Notes: generated by a model from the letters alone, not told the origin. A stretch of DNA of 64,000 nt from Tridacna crocea (GCA_943736015.1 OX031070.1:43796173-43860172); one strand, 5' to 3'. Counted from the stretch's first letter, positions 32,871 to 44,218 are shown. Numbers and translations: made by a program.

Positions 32871-33096
32871 GTCAATGTCTTCTTTTTTGTCACAAACATT
32901 ATCTCCCAATCTATCTGAGAGTGTCATATTTCCTTACATAATTTATGTACAGTAATGACTTATTCAATAGGAATGGCCTTTTTTACCTCATGCCAACCAT
33001 CCATGCTCAGCTTTTAGGCAGCCAATTTCGATTAGACTTGTCAGTTTCAAAAGTACAAACAGATTTCCTCCACTACTGAAAAATAATCTGACTCTT

Positions 33097-33293
33097 GACT
33101 TTAAAATCCTGGGTTTTCAGGACCTTTGGAAAAATAGCATTTGAAAACATTGAAGCAAAAGGATAAAATGCTGGTAACCAGCATTTTATCCTTTTCCTAC
33201 AAAGTTTTCAACCCAACAAGATCACTTCAGGTCATGTGTACCATCTTAGACTTTGTCGACTTTGTTTAGATATTGTTTGGTGGGAAACGTTAA
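33097..33293 (+). mobile_element. Diverged TH copy with its own hairpin
   Basis: Hairpin GGATAAAATGCTGGTAACC pairs with AGCATTTTATCC: the ATAA/TTAT change is matched on both arms. Outer arms are strongly diverged. Confidence 0.65.
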
Positions 33294-33325
33294 AGTCCTA
33301 GATTGTCATGAAGTAGCTGACTTTG

Positions 33326-33540
33326 CAGGTCCAAGATCAGGCTGGCTATTCAGTGCAGTCTGATCTTGATCCATGTCATCTGAAAAAGTTACTAAAGTTG
33401 ATATTGTCTTTGAAAGAATTAACTAGCTGTTACCAAAAAATTCCCAGTTTATACACAGTTAGAAAAAAATTATGGGGAAAAGAGAAAATAGCATTTTCTT
33501 CTTTTCCAATGAGGTTTTCAAAGTCGGCCCTACTAGTGGC
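33326..33540. repeat. R1 hairpin and a TH remnant
   Basis: R1 at 33326-33372 (CCAAGATCAGGCTGGC and GTCTGATCTTGATCC). A decayed TH hairpin follows at 33470-33525. Confidence 0.6.
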
Positions 33541-33559
33541 CCACTTAAAAAAAAAAAAC

Positions 33560-33900
33560 GATTTTAGGTATTATAGGTTCCTAAATTTACCCATAATATA
33601 GGGTTTTTTAAAGGTTTTTCTACCAAAAATATAGGTTCTTTTAATGACTTTTATACTCACTTCCATCACAAGTTTAGCAGCTTTCTTCCAAATACAACAG
33701 CTTCCTTATTGTGAATTGATATATTTCAACCATAATGATTTTCAAAATTATTGGGAGAGCTGAGCTCGGCCCCCTAGCCCCCCTGTTCCTACGGGCCTGC
33801 ACAGAGTAAACATTTCTATCGTACAAGTCATATATAATTCTTAGCTTTCTGTCCAATAATCCTATCTTGGAATGACCCTATAAAAGAATATTACTCAGCG
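33560..33900. other. Unassigned spacer
   Basis: AT-rich with short A/T runs; no features recognised. Confidence 0.3.
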
Positions 33901-33919
33901 AGATTGATTGATTGATTGT

Positions 33920-34200
33920 GAATGCTGTTTTCAGTATGATTTCAGTTATATCGCAGTAGCATGTGCACCTATCTATCCTTTCTTGGAGTTTCTTTTACCA
34001 GTACTTGGCACAATATTCTTTCCAAGCCACTGGCTGCTTTCCCACATAACCATCGTCGAAACAATGATCATCTGTGAGGGAGGAGTGAATTCTGTCACAC
34101 GGTCTATCTACAATTCTTTGAAAGAAATTGGCCTAGCTGGGAATTGAACCAGTGACATCCTGTTCTTGAGCACACTACCAACACCGCTATCTGGCCTTTG
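33920..34200 (-). mobile_element. SINE-4
   Basis: Body with CAATATTCTTTCCAAGCC, CACATAACCATCG and GAAACAATGATCATC. The head at about 34125-34200 reads in reverse as a tRNA-like segment (GGTTCAATTCCCAGC). Matches 53890-54115 throughout. Confidence 0.75.
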
Positions 34201-34470
34201 CTTCCCAATGAGATCTCCAGTAATTTCAAAGTACAATTTTTGAGTTTGCTGACGTAAATGTAGCTTTTTTCAGTATGCTGGAATTAATATGCCCTGGTTC
34301 AATAATGTGACACAATGAAAGTGGGAAATTTCGTAAGTGGATATTTGAACTTTTCACACTGATAAAGTACTAGATAGTACATGTAGTATAGTCAGCACCT
34401 ACCTCGGGCTTTGTATTTATTCTTCTGATTGAATTTTCCTCTTTTTTTAAAATCAATTTCTAAAGAGGTT

Positions 34471-34699
34471 TAACCCTTTCCCAAACAAGCCCTTGTTTTT
34501 AAGTGTCTGCAGTACAAGTCTTTTGAAAACACTGTGGGAAAAGGAGAAATTGCTCGTAACGAGCAATTTCTCCTTTTCCCACAGTATTTTCTACCCATTT
34601 TGGGAACTTTCTGCCATTTTTGTCAAATTTGAAATTGTCGTCTTTAAAGTCTTTGAGTTTGGAAGCGTCTGAAATTTGTCATTTGGGAAAAGGAACTTA
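34471..34699 (+). mobile_element. TH-C copy
   Basis: CCCTTTCCCAAACAAGCCC start, hairpin 34525-34591 around GCTCGTAACGAGC, long arm ending TTTGGGAAAAGG. This long arm aligns with the TH-A long arm, showing shared ancestry. Confidence 0.87.
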
Positions 34700-34717
34700 A
34701 CAAGTTGCGTAAAACGG

Positions 34718-34877
34718 TAACCCTTTATCAAACACTAACATTTTAGATGCCTCAAAATTGAAAGCGACAACTTTCATAAACTTGCCTTTGGAAAGGTTTA
34801 CCTTTAAACTGCTAAATAAGTAAAACAAAATTTTTAATTCGAGAGTAAAATCCCCAAATATTGCTGTTTCAAAGTTT

Positions 34878-34908
<31 letters not shown>

Positions 34909-34988
34909 GACATCTCCTTATCGGGCAGTGTAGATCCAAGATCAGACTGCACATTCTGTGGAGTCTGATCTTGAGCAACACTGTCCGT
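34718..34988. repeat. TH arm fragment, poly-G run and R1 hairpin
   Basis: A long-arm fragment (34718-34790), a T-run then G-run at about 34878-34908, and a good R1 hairpin at 34922-34988 (GTGTAGATCCAAGATCAG and CTGATCTTGAGCAACACTG). Confidence 0.75.
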
Positions 34989-35017
34989 AAAAGTCAGCGA
35001 GTCTAAGCAGCATAAGG

Positions 35018-35240
35018 TTAACCCTTTACCATATATTTCAAAGTTTTAACAAAGAAGGCTTTCGGAAACACAGTGAGAAACCAAGAGAAAATGCTGATAA
35101 TCTGCACTTTCTCCGTTTCCCACAATGTTTTCTACCTTTTCAAAGACAAGTACTAATGTTTAAACCACACCCATTTTTTTTTTAAATCTGACAATGCCTT
35201 GAATCTGGACAAGTTCAAAATTTTGTTTTTTTGGTTTTAA
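35018..35240 (+). mobile_element. Diverged TH-A copy
   Basis: TTAACCCTTTACC start; hairpin 35065-35140 with several mismatches; long arm end decayed. Confidence 0.65.
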
Positions 35241-35464
35241 ACATTGCCTTTGGGGACAGTTATCTGTACTATAATTGAAACAACATGCATACTTTCTTCA
35301 TCTTTTGTAAACATTGTGAAAAAGGGAGCTAGTGTTTTTACTAAGCAACATAAATATTTGCCATTATTTTTGCATTTATAAGTCAAAGGTATAATCCTAG
35401 AATCCATAATGTACCTTACACAAGAGCATACTGTGGAAAAAATGAGAACAGGAAAAACATTCTT

Positions 35465-35916
35465 TTAACCCATAACCAAACAACAAAATTTTGGGTTTGT
35501 CTAAATCGAATGGTTTTGCAGACGACAAAATAAAAGTGACTGAAAATTTGAAATTTATTTTGTGAAGGGTAGAAAACATTGTGGGAAAAGGAGAAAATGC
35601 TGGTTACCAGCATTTTCTCCTTTTCCCACAATGTTTTCTAAAGGCTTCTTTCTTGAGGGGTCAAAAGTAGGAACTGTGTGGTAATGGGTTAAGCCATTAC
35701 CACAAAATCCAAACTAACGACCCTCACAAAGAAGACTTTTGAAAATAATTGTGGGAAAAGGAGAAAATGCTGTTCACCAGCATTTTCTCCTTTTCCTACA
35801 ATATTTTCTACTCTTCTAAAGTCGAGTTTCAATTTTTGAGTCACATTTATTTTGTCATCTGCAAATGCTTTTAATTTGGGCAAGCCTAAATTTTTTGTAG
35901 TTTGGTAAAGAGTTAA
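35465..35916. mobile_element. Two TH-A copies sharing one TTAA
   Basis: 35465-35692 (-) with a perfect hairpin and 35689-35916 (+), joined at TTAA 35689-35692. Confidence 0.88.
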
Positions 35917-35934
35917 CACTTTATAGCTCAAACT

Positions 35935-36048
35935 TAACGTAAGACCTGTGTAATGGAAAACAGCTATTTCCACTGAAATATCATCCTGCAAAATTAGCTA
36001 TAATTGAAAATGAGTATTATTGAACTACTTTCACAGATTCATTTTTAC
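35935..36048 (-). mobile_element. Truncated R2 element
   Basis: CGTAAGACCTGTGTAATGG then AACAGCTATTTCCACTGAAA through CAGATTCATTTTT is the right end of R2 in reverse. It stops where the TAGAGCG element begins. Confidence 0.75.
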
Positions 36049-37231
36049 TAGAGCGAGTGTACCCATTACCGAACACCTAAGCATGATGATCTGCTGTTCG
36101 TTAATAAAACCACCAACTGAACAGGTGACGTCATTTGTATCATCTTTGTGTATTCCTTTCAGTTGTGACTAATAACTAACGCAATATAGTGCGGTGATAT
36201 TGAGTTATGGGCATTTCTACAGTGTAACCGAAGGGTTGAAATTACGAACGCTGGTTATAAATCCGAACACATGTGGTTGTAAATCCGAACACTTTGGCGA
36301 TTTTCAAAAATTACCACTTCAAACACATTTTAATAGCAGTCTATACCAGTACCAGAAGTTGGGGGTAGTTGCGAACACATTTGTGTATGCAAAAAACGAC
36401 AACTCTGGACAGATATCTATCTTGACTGAGGTTCTCTAACAGATATCGTGGTATGCTGATGGGATCAAATCTAATTAACATATACGGGTCACTAGATCTA
36501 GATCTACTAAATCACCGAACGGAACAGAAGGAGGAAAAATCCTTTGAAATATTTTTGCCTAGTTTGCATAACTGAAAAGTTTTGAAAATATTGCGACCAT
36601 AAGGAGTTTTTGCTAATGATGCTCAGTATCTCCTATTGTCACAATGTTCTCAACATCATTTTACAGCAATGCTGAAGATATCGTCATAACAATGGATTTG
36701 TTTTTATAACATGAAACATGCAAATGAAACGAGCTCGTATCAGTGATCGAATTTTCTCATGATTATCACATCTTCTGTTATTGCAGTTAACACTATTTGC
36801 CTAATTCGTAATTAAAACCAGTCTGGGAAAATAAGGTTTTAAATCCGAACAGTCAAATATCTTCATTAACCATTTGTAAGGCTTTAAAATGTATATTGAT
36901 GCTGGTAAATAATAGTTTCACCGTTAGGGAAAAAATACAAAATCGGATTTTTAGCGTTTTTGTGCCGTGAGGTAACCTTAAGTAACAGTGTCGTTGGATT
37001 AGCGAATGTCACAATTTTACTCACCCGATTACGGGTAGCAAAACAAAGTTGAAATTGTGGGAGATATAATCACGGTATCGACTCGAAACCGGCGAAATAG
37101 GAAAGAGTAATATAGTGTTGATATACATGTGATGTCATATCTGTACTGTACAATAGTGCAAAAGAACTAAGGTCATAAATAGGAACTTGTTCGGAATTAA
37201 ACGTCGTTCGGAATTGCATGCACCCGCTCTA
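36049..37231. mobile_element. 1.18-kb TIR element flanked by TA
   Basis: Left end TAGAGCGAGTGTACCCATTA is matched in inverse by TGCATGCACCCGCTCTA at the right. TA at each outer edge could be the target duplication. The interior repeats AAATCCGAACA-type and TTCGGAATT motifs (36240-36300, 36840, 37190-37215) and has no long ORF. Family not recognised. Confidence 0.65.
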
Positions 37232-37286
37232 TATTATTAATAATACTTCAAAGTTATGCTTTGGGGAATAATGTCTCCATGTCGGA

Positions 37287-37350
37287 AAGAGTAGATCCAA
37301 GATCAGACTGCATGTTCTGTGCAGTCTGATCTTCATCTACACTGTCCGCT
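37287..37350. repeat. R1 hairpin
   Basis: GTAGATCCAAGATCAGACTGC against GCAGTCTGATCTTCATCTAC around ATGTTCT. Confidence 0.82.
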
Positions 37351-37449
37351 AAAGATCAGTCAGTCGCCCTAAGCAGCTAAAGGTTAAGGTCTACAGTCTT
37401 ATCCTGACAACAGTTTTACTTGCAGTCAACAAAACACGCGTTACTATTA

Positions 37450-37678
37450 TTAACCCTTTACTCCATAGATACTCATTTCTACGCATTGCTTGTAGAAGCC
37501 TTTGGAAAACATTGTGGCAAAAGGTGAAATTGCTCGTGACGAGCAATTTCACCTTTTGCCACAATGTTTTCTGTGCTATCTAAAAGTGTCATATACACAT
37601 AAGAAACGGCTTCATCCTTTCTGTTATTTAGGGTCAGTTAGAGATACCACAGAAATGCTTCATGAGGTAGAGGGTTAA
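37450..37678 (+). mobile_element. Reference TH-B copy
   Basis: TTAA; short arm CCCTTTACTCCATAGATACTC; 67-bp near-perfect hairpin at 37505-37571 with GGCAAAAGGTG arms around GCTCGTGACGAGC; long arm containing GTCATATACACATAAGAAAC and GAGATACCACAGAAATGC; TTAA. The arms share almost nothing with TH-A, yet length, hairpin placement and termini are the same. Confidence 0.9.
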
Positions 37679-37829
37679 TAATGTAAGTCATATCATTGAA
37701 CCTTGAGGGCTGAAAGCGTTTTGTAATCATGACATGATTACGGAAAAGGGGGAAATGTTATTCTTAATTTTTCCTCTTAATCCCAGAATGCGCAATACTA
37801 TTGAACAGCATCGCCATACTCTGATTCCG

Positions 37830-38960
37830 TGATATTTCATCAAGGTTTAAGCTTACCTTTGATCACCTTGACCAGTTAATCCGATGTCCACTGTTCTAAG
37901 AAGGTAAACCGTAAGTTCCGCCTACCCTGACTTTTTTTGCGGTTATCCCGCTTTCATATGACATTTACGCGGGAAATAATCAGAGGCATACAAGCGTTTA
38001 CTTCTGACTCGAGCGTCTAAGACACGGAGCAGAAGCGAATCGGTAATGAGGAATTTTTGAACAATTTGATGGAGAATTTTTACAATAGTTGGTTTTAGAG
38101 GTAAGAAATAATTTGGCTGCTTAAAAGATCAACTATACTTAAAGTTGGAGTTTTTCTTACTTGCATTATAATATGCACAAACATTTGATAATGTTGACTG
38201 TTTTTCTCCATTCCTAATCAAAGTGCTAATAGTACTGTAGTTGTCTCATCGATGTGGTGACAGATGTTTCGGTAACAGACGAGTTCGGTAACATAGACTT
38301 GTAGAGTATTGTCGGATTAATTTGGATAGCTAAGGATTTGTTTTCACAACAATTTAATTATACGCGAAAAGGTTTTAACCATGAAAATTTAGAAAACCTT
38401 ATTGTATCCAGTCATTTATTTTGGGAACTCGGCATTAGTATAACTAAAATCGATGTAATGTAAATTAGCTTAAAGTTGGGTACTTAGATTTTTCACATTT
38501 CACCAAGTTAAAAAAATATATAGATTGATCACTGAAATTTATATGAAAAAACGACAGAGCAACGGCTTGTATTATTGACACTTTAAGAGATCTGAAAGCT
38601 GCTTAAATACAAACAGAAGTTTTCAGTCGTTTATTTCGCAGATACACTGCTGATCTACACATATAAAATAATGGCACCAAGTTGCATATTGTAGCAAACA
38701 ACACCAATATTACAAATTTAAGTGTATGTCGGGTGATACGACAGGCTTTGGCTATTAATGATACTGTATTTAATTTTCAAAAATTAAACATTAAAATCAC
38801 CTTTTAACTTGTCATTACGGATTTTATTCCAGTACTCGTTGCCCAGTTAGATCCAATATAGAGCAATTTAAGTAAAGCTTGGCGCATAACATGAGTGCAA
38901 CTGCAAAAGAAGGCTGAACAGGTACACTTTGGTAATATCATGGACTAAGAGGTCTGGACA
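37830..38960. other. Apparently single-copy stretch, locally CpG-richer
   Basis: This is the longest stretch without recognisable mobile elements. About 37900-38060 carries more CpG than its surroundings and is followed by TTTTAGAG-GTAAGAAAT at about 38095, which would fit a splice donor. It could hold a promoter and non-coding first exon of a downstream gene. This is weakly supported. Confidence 0.25.
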
Positions 38961-39190
38961 TTGCACCACTGAGCACCATTTCTATGGCTTATGACATTTT
39001 ATTTGGCGAGTATTGAACTCGTTTTGGAGTTTTCAAGCCAAAATTTGTCTGGACATAGCTGTAACTCGGGAAAAAAAAAAGGAACTGTGGTTATATAAAA
39101 CATATTTTGGTAATACTCTACCCTGTACCAGTTTTTGCACCTTAGTGTTGAAATCACCACGTTGTTGTTAATTCTCACAGTTTAGGTCGG

Positions 39191-39472
39191 TATTTTCACC
39201 TTTTGTCACAATATTTTCTATGCTATCAAAGGGTGTCATATACACATAAGAAATGGCATCATCCTTGCTGTTATTTAGGGTCAATTAGAGATACCATAGA
39301 AATGCCTTATGGGGTAAAGGGTTAAGTGCTGATTTCTGTATTTAAAGGGGTAGGAAACATTTTGAGAAAAGGAGAAAATCTTGGGAAGCAGCATTTTCTA
39401 CTTTTCCCACAATGTTTTCGAAAGCGTTCTCTTTCAGGGTTGTTAAAATTCGCAGTTATGTGGTAAAGGGTC
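39191..39472. mobile_element. TH-B right half followed by a TH-A copy
   Basis: 39191-39325 begins in the right hairpin arm of TH-B and continues to GGGGTAAAGGGTTAA. 39322-39472 is a - TH-A copy lacking much of its long arm, sharing that TTAA. Confidence 0.78.
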
Positions 39473-39511
39473 AAGGAAAAGCAATTAGGCCTGCTAATGG
39501 GAAAAAGGAGC

Positions 39512-39905
39512 GTTCAGACATTTGTGTAAAGTGTTGCTCAGGCCACAGGAATTTGACATTCTTTAACTAAAATAAATGATAAAATGTGAAAAAAAATCTC
39601 GGCTATATAATATAAACACTTGTTTATATTATATAGGGGAGATTTTCTTTTCATATTTTATCATTTATTTTGGTTATAGAATGTCAAATTCCTGTGCTCT
39701 GGCTTAGTCCTCACAGTTTGCACAGGCTAATCCAAAACAACATTTTTTATTTTTATGTTATTTTCTGTTTTGCCCAGGTTTACCATAGCACAAAATCTAT
39801 TGTTGGCATAAAGTGCTGTCTTGGATTAACCTGAGCAGATGGTGCAGGCTTATCCAAGACAGCACTTTATGCAGAAGTCTGAATGCCTGCATTTGTGAAT
39901 ATATG
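39512..39905. mobile_element. GCAGGCTAATCC element carrying a nested palindromic element
   Basis: Outer ends CAGACATTTGTGTAAAGTG and ACTTTATGCAGAAGTCTGAATG are inverse-related, as in the copy at 54745-54965. An inverted repeat of about 75-bp arms (39548-39702) is nested near its left end: AGGAATTTGACATTCT pairs with AGAATGTCAAATTCCT around TATAAACACTTGTTTATA. Confidence 0.72.
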
Positions 39906-40089
39906 CGAAATGCTAATTACAACTTACAAACAATTACTGCTTTTCAAAAAATGTTTTCAGAAGCCAGTTTATGCCTAAACCTGCCTTGATAGGAAAATAC
40001 AGGAATACTTGATAAAGAGTAAGTCCATAAGCTGCTAAATGACTAAATGGAAGCTCTCAAGGCAATAGAAAAACCCAAGTGTTGCTTCT

Positions 40090-40872
40090 TTAACTCTATG
40101 CCAAAGGACAAAATTTTAGACTGGTCCAAAGTGGAAGCCTTTGCAGACAACAAAATTACTCTGAATCAAAAGTTGGGTTGGGAAGGGTAGAAAACATGGT
40201 AGGAAAAGGAGAAAATGCTGGTTACCAGCATTTTTTCCTTTTCCCCCAGTGTTTTCAGAAGGCTTCTTACTCAGGGTCGTGAAAACCCGTGATTGTTTGG
40301 TAAGGGGTTAAAGTTATTTTAGAGGGGTAAAAATATCGCCTTAAATATGACAGCGCAGATCCAAGATCAGACTGCATGTTCTATGCAGTCTGATCTTGAT
40401 CTACACTCTCTGCAAAAGGTGCTTTTAGCAGCTCAAGGGCTGGTATATTATTGAGAATTTTTTGTGATGTACACCGTTAATTTCTTTATTTATTCAAGAA
40501 ATGATGAGTATAACAGATAATTTTTTTCCCTTAAGGTACAAAAAAAAGTCATAAAGAATTGGATGAAAATCAGAAATTCCAAGGCTACTGGTTGATGTGA
40601 TATACTACCGGTACTCAAAATTTGCCAGGGATCACCATAATTATTAACTCTTTACCAAACAAGAAAATTTTAGACTGGTCCAAAATGAAGGCATTTGCAG
40701 ACGACAAAATAGATGCGACTCAAAAATTAAAGTTTGTTTTGGGAAGGGTAGAAAACCATGTGGGAAAAGGAGAAAATGCTGGTTACCAGCATTTTCTCCT
40801 TTTCCCGCAATGTTTTCTAAAGGCTTCTTTCTCAGGGGCGTCAATAGTAGGGATTGTGTGGTAATGGGTTAA
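40090..40872 (-). mobile_element. Two TH-A copies with an R1 hairpin between
   Basis: TH-A at 40090-40311 and 40644-40872, both TTAA-bounded with good hairpins. R1 at 40351-40412 (GATCCAAGATCAGACTGC and GCAGTCTGATCTTGATC). Confidence 0.87.
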
Positions 40873-41083
40873 GCCTTGATCACTCCGAGCTAATTGATTA
40901 GTAATGGATAAAAAATCATTTCATCTGTTTGTGTCGTCTTATTTCCGTTTCTTATTGCCTACTTGTCCAACGATGTCCGTTTTGTCCGATAAGAAGCTTT
41001 GAGCATGTTCAAAACTTTGCTTTGGACAAATTGCACAGACACATGCAAATGATAGACTTGATTGATTAAATTTGCGTTTATTT

Positions 41084-41305
41084 ATCGTCGCCACATATGA
41101 GCAATGTTCCCTGAAGGCTTCTGGTATTGTTACTGGGGATAGATTCAGGTGGTAACTTTTACATGCTCGGTGTATAGCACTGTCACCTCGGTTTAACGTT
41201 TCATCCGAAAGGCTATTGGTAATTTTAGATGGCCAGCCGTAGGGGTCAAACCCACACCCTCATGATCACAAGTCCTATGCTCTACCTACTGAGCTATGCA
41301 GGTTG
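41084..41305 (-). mobile_element. SINE-1 copy
   Basis: Starts with the reverse tail GCGTTTATTTATCGTCG and ends with the tRNA-like head (GAGCTATG...). The middle body is partly deleted relative to 24478-24779. Confidence 0.8.
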
Positions 41306-41339
41306 TTTCATGGTAGACTTTGGATGCATCTGACAACTT

Positions 41340-41425
41340 ATATCCTTTTTTTCCCCACAATTTTTTCACAAAGGCTTCTTCCTCAGGGGTGTTAAAAGTC
41401 ATCATTGTGAGATTAAAGGTTAAGT
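41340..41425 (-). mobile_element. TH-A right-end fragment
   Basis: Right hairpin arm, then TTCTTCCTCAGGGGTGTTAAAAGTC and a decayed end. Confidence 0.6.
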
Positions 41426-41451
41426 TTTTTGATGTTTTTACATAATCTGCA

Positions 41452-41726
41452 CCCGCCTGGGTGGCTCAGTGGTGAGTGTGTCGGACTCATGACCTGGTGG
41501 TTGTGAGTTCGATATTCGTTTGAGGCGTACTTTCTTTCCAGCATATTTTCACCTCTCACATCTGCTTAAGCATGTGAGAAAAGTAGTTGGTGACTTTGGA
41601 AAGGAAGTTGTGTTGGTACTGGTTTGAGAAAGCCAGGAAACACATGTGCATCACCCGACCGCCATGATATGACCTTAGCTGTTAAAGTGGTGTTAAACCC
41701 CAATACAACCAACCAACCAACCAACA
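41452..41726 (+). mobile_element. SINE-3, full-length
   Basis: tRNA-like head with GGTGGCTCAGTGGTGAG and GGTTGTGAGTTCGATA, body CACCTCTCACATCTGC and GACCGCCATGATATGACC, and an (AACC)n tail at 41702-41726. Confidence 0.85.
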
Positions 41727-41937
41727 TAATCTGCATATCTAAGGAGCATTCTGTCTCATGATTTAGTTAGTAACAGATTAAAATTTATATTGAATCAGGG
41801 AGAAGTTAAAATTGTGACCATACTTATGAAAAATCAGCCCAGAGTCTTTGTTGTGTCTGCAAAATATTTGGGTGGTATAACAGTATCAGCATCTCATCCC
41901 TGTCAGATAAGGGCCAAAATAAACACCTGTAATAAAT

Positions 41938-42155
41938 ATTTATCTCTTTTCCACTAAATCGCTATGAAAAAAGCCTTTTGAAAACAATGCAAGAAAAGGA
42001 GAAAATGCTGGTAACCAGCATTTTCTCCTTTTCCCACAATGTTTTCTACCCTATTATAGACAAATTTTATGATTTTGAATCACATTTTAATTACTGTCTG
42101 CAAATGTTGTCATTTTGGACAAGTCTAAAATACTGTTGTTTGGTAAAGAGATAAG
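41938..42155 (+). mobile_element. TH-A copy
   Basis: Decayed short arm, good hairpin around 41978-42045, long arm ending GGTAAAGAGATAA. Confidence 0.78.
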
Positions 42156-42343
42156 GACCAAAATAAACATCTGCAATAAATGTTTATTAGTTCAAGGCAG
42201 CCTGGATCCAGTCTAAGTGGAAGAACCAATAAATAGCTCAGAAGAATCATTGCCTGGTTCCCCAAGTACTTTACCAGACATCTAGTTTTGGAACCATTCA
42301 ACACTTTACCATGTATCCGCATTTCAATAACATTAGTTAAACA

Positions 42344-42425
42344 TATTTAGTTTTACATCAATTGAGAAACAAGTTCTTACAACTCTCTCGATTCTGCTTC
42401 CTTGGAACTACCGGTACACCAGTAC
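42344..42425 (-). mobile_element. SINE-2 tail fragment
   Basis: Reverse match to the 3' portion of 45660-45877, including TCAATTGAGAAACAAG and TCTCGATTCTGC. Confidence 0.72.
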
Positions 42426-42467
42426 TCGTGCCAAATGTGTTGGCCAATGAAAAATGCCAAAGTTTAC

Positions 42468-42790
42468 ATTAACCCTTTTCCAAACAATCCCTGGTTTTTA
42501 CGGGTCTGGAATAGTAGCCTTTTGAAAAAATTGTGGGAAAAGGAGAAAATGCTGGTAACCAGCATTTTCTCCTTTTCCCACAATGTTTTCTACAGTATCA
42601 TAGACAGAATTCATCTTTTCAGCAAGAGTTGAATTTTCGTCTGCAAATGCTTTCAATTTGGTCTAGTTTAAATCTTTTTCCCATGAAGGTTTTCAAACCT
42701 TTTTATGACAGTTTTCCACCATTCAAACAATCTCTAAATAGTTTGGATTTGGGCAAGTCTAGAATTACGACATGTGGTAAAGAGGTAATG
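42468..42790 (+). mobile_element. TH-A copy followed by another long-arm end
   Basis: Short arm like 28689 (AATCCCTGGTTTTTACGGG), good hairpin 42520-42590 and variant right arm; a second diverged long-arm end reaches GTGGTAAAGAGGTAA at 42787. Confidence 0.75.
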
Positions 42791-42846
42791 TGGTTCAAAT
42801 AACAGAATTTGTCCTTAACCCTTGGCCTACTAAGCTTGACTTACTG

Positions 42847-42917
42847 ACCTTATGTGGACAGCTTAGATCAAGATCAGGCTGCAAAGATTTGCTGTCTGAT
42901 CTTAAATCTACTCTGGC
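42847..42917. repeat. R1 hairpin
   Basis: GATCAAGATCAGGCTGCA against GCTGTCTGATCTTAAATC; moderately diverged. Confidence 0.65.
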
Positions 42918-43003
42918 TGATAAGGAGATAATTTTTCTCCAACAGTGCCAATCTGAAACAGCAATACATGTGTATTTGAGTGTATACTATTGGCTTGAAA
43001 AAG

Positions 43004-43393
43004 TTAAGGTAAGACCTGTGTAATGCACTTCCGGTGAACATGGAGCAAAAATTCTACATTGTAATTGGTTGATAAATGAGGATAAATAAGGATTCATGCA
43101 GAAGTAATACTTTTGCACATTTCTAATGGATCAGAAATTTAGTTTATGTCTATCTTGAAATTATTTTTTGATACTTTTGTTAGTTTTCTGAAAAGGGACG
43201 TAATTATTATCTCTTTTTGAACTGAAAATATAGATTCTAGTGGTTTTAGATTTATAAATGATAATTCAAAGAAGGAAAAAATGAATCGGTAAAAGTAATT
43301 CAATATAATACTCATTTTTAATTATAGCTAATTTTGCAGGATGATATTTTAGTGGAAATGGCCGGTTTCCATCTAACACAGGTCTTACCTTAA
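43004..43393. mobile_element. R2 element, complete, TTAA-flanked
   Basis: TTAA (43004-43007), GGTAAGACCTGTGTAATG ... AACACAGGTCTTACC, TTAA (43390-43393). The termini are inverse copies. About 385 bp, non-coding, with weak internal symmetry. Collinear with 11670-12058. Confidence 0.87.
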
Positions 43394-43529
43394 AAGTTTA
43401 AAATTTCTTATCTTTTATTTCTATACAGCAGGATAAGGATTAATAGACTAGAAATTATTCATGGAAATAGGTATGTTATTCTCTCCTTCTTTAACTGTGT
43501 TTTCAAAGGTTTTCGTCCTTGGATTGTAT

Positions 43530-44210
43530 TAAGCCTAATTACCACACCAAAGACGCTACTTTTGATGGCCTGGAGATAGAAGCCTTTTGAAAACATCAGG
43601 GAAAAGAAGAAAATGCTGGTAACTCCTTTTCCCACAATGTTTTCTACCCTGCTGGAAACAAATTTCAATTTTTGAGTTATTTTCAATTGGTTGTCTGCAA
43701 GTGCTTCCAGTTTAGACTGTTTTATACCTCGCAATTCCAAACATAAAACATATGAATTAAAATGTCTTTGAAAATATTGTGGGAAAAAGCCAAAATTTTA
43801 CCTCAAGTGAGCATTTCTGTTTTTCCCACATTTTCTACACATTTAGCAACAAATCATATCATTCAAGTTTGTTAAGCTTGTTGTTGTGATGTAAAAGTTT
43901 TCAATTTGGGCAAATATCATTGTTTTGTGTAAAAAGTTATCCTGCCAAAAATGTTTTGCCCCTGTTAAAAAGCAAGATGCCATAATGAAAAAAAAAAGTA
44001 AAATGTGACAAATTTTTCCATCATTCACACTGTTTTCACTTGACATTTAGCCTGAATAAATATTCATGATACTTGTCCTTATTTTACAAGAATATTTAAG
44101 AAGAACTCGGCTGCATATTATTATGCTTAAAAAACATGATGGTATAATGAAAAAAAGTGCAAAATGTGACAAGTTTCTCCTTCATTCACACTGTTTTCAC
44201 TTGACTGTAT
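43530..44210. mobile_element. TH-A remnants and a local 70-bp duplication
   Basis: 43530-43740 is a TH-A copy with a deleted hairpin centre; 43760-43940 is a diverged one. AAATGTGACAA...CATTCACACTGTTTTCAC occurs twice (about 43988-44045 and 44160-44205). Confidence 0.6.
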
Positions 44211-44218
44211 AATTATGC

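Noticed and set aside
34878-34908. Long G run as a G-quadruplex regulatory site
   Set aside because: A homopolymer run next to a T run in intergenic repeat sequence; probably simple slippage, and its length may be a sequencing artefact.
41452-41530. Functional tRNA gene
   Set aside because: Same SINE body as 26088-26357 follows directly. The T-arm sequence (GAGTTCGATA) lacks proper pairing.
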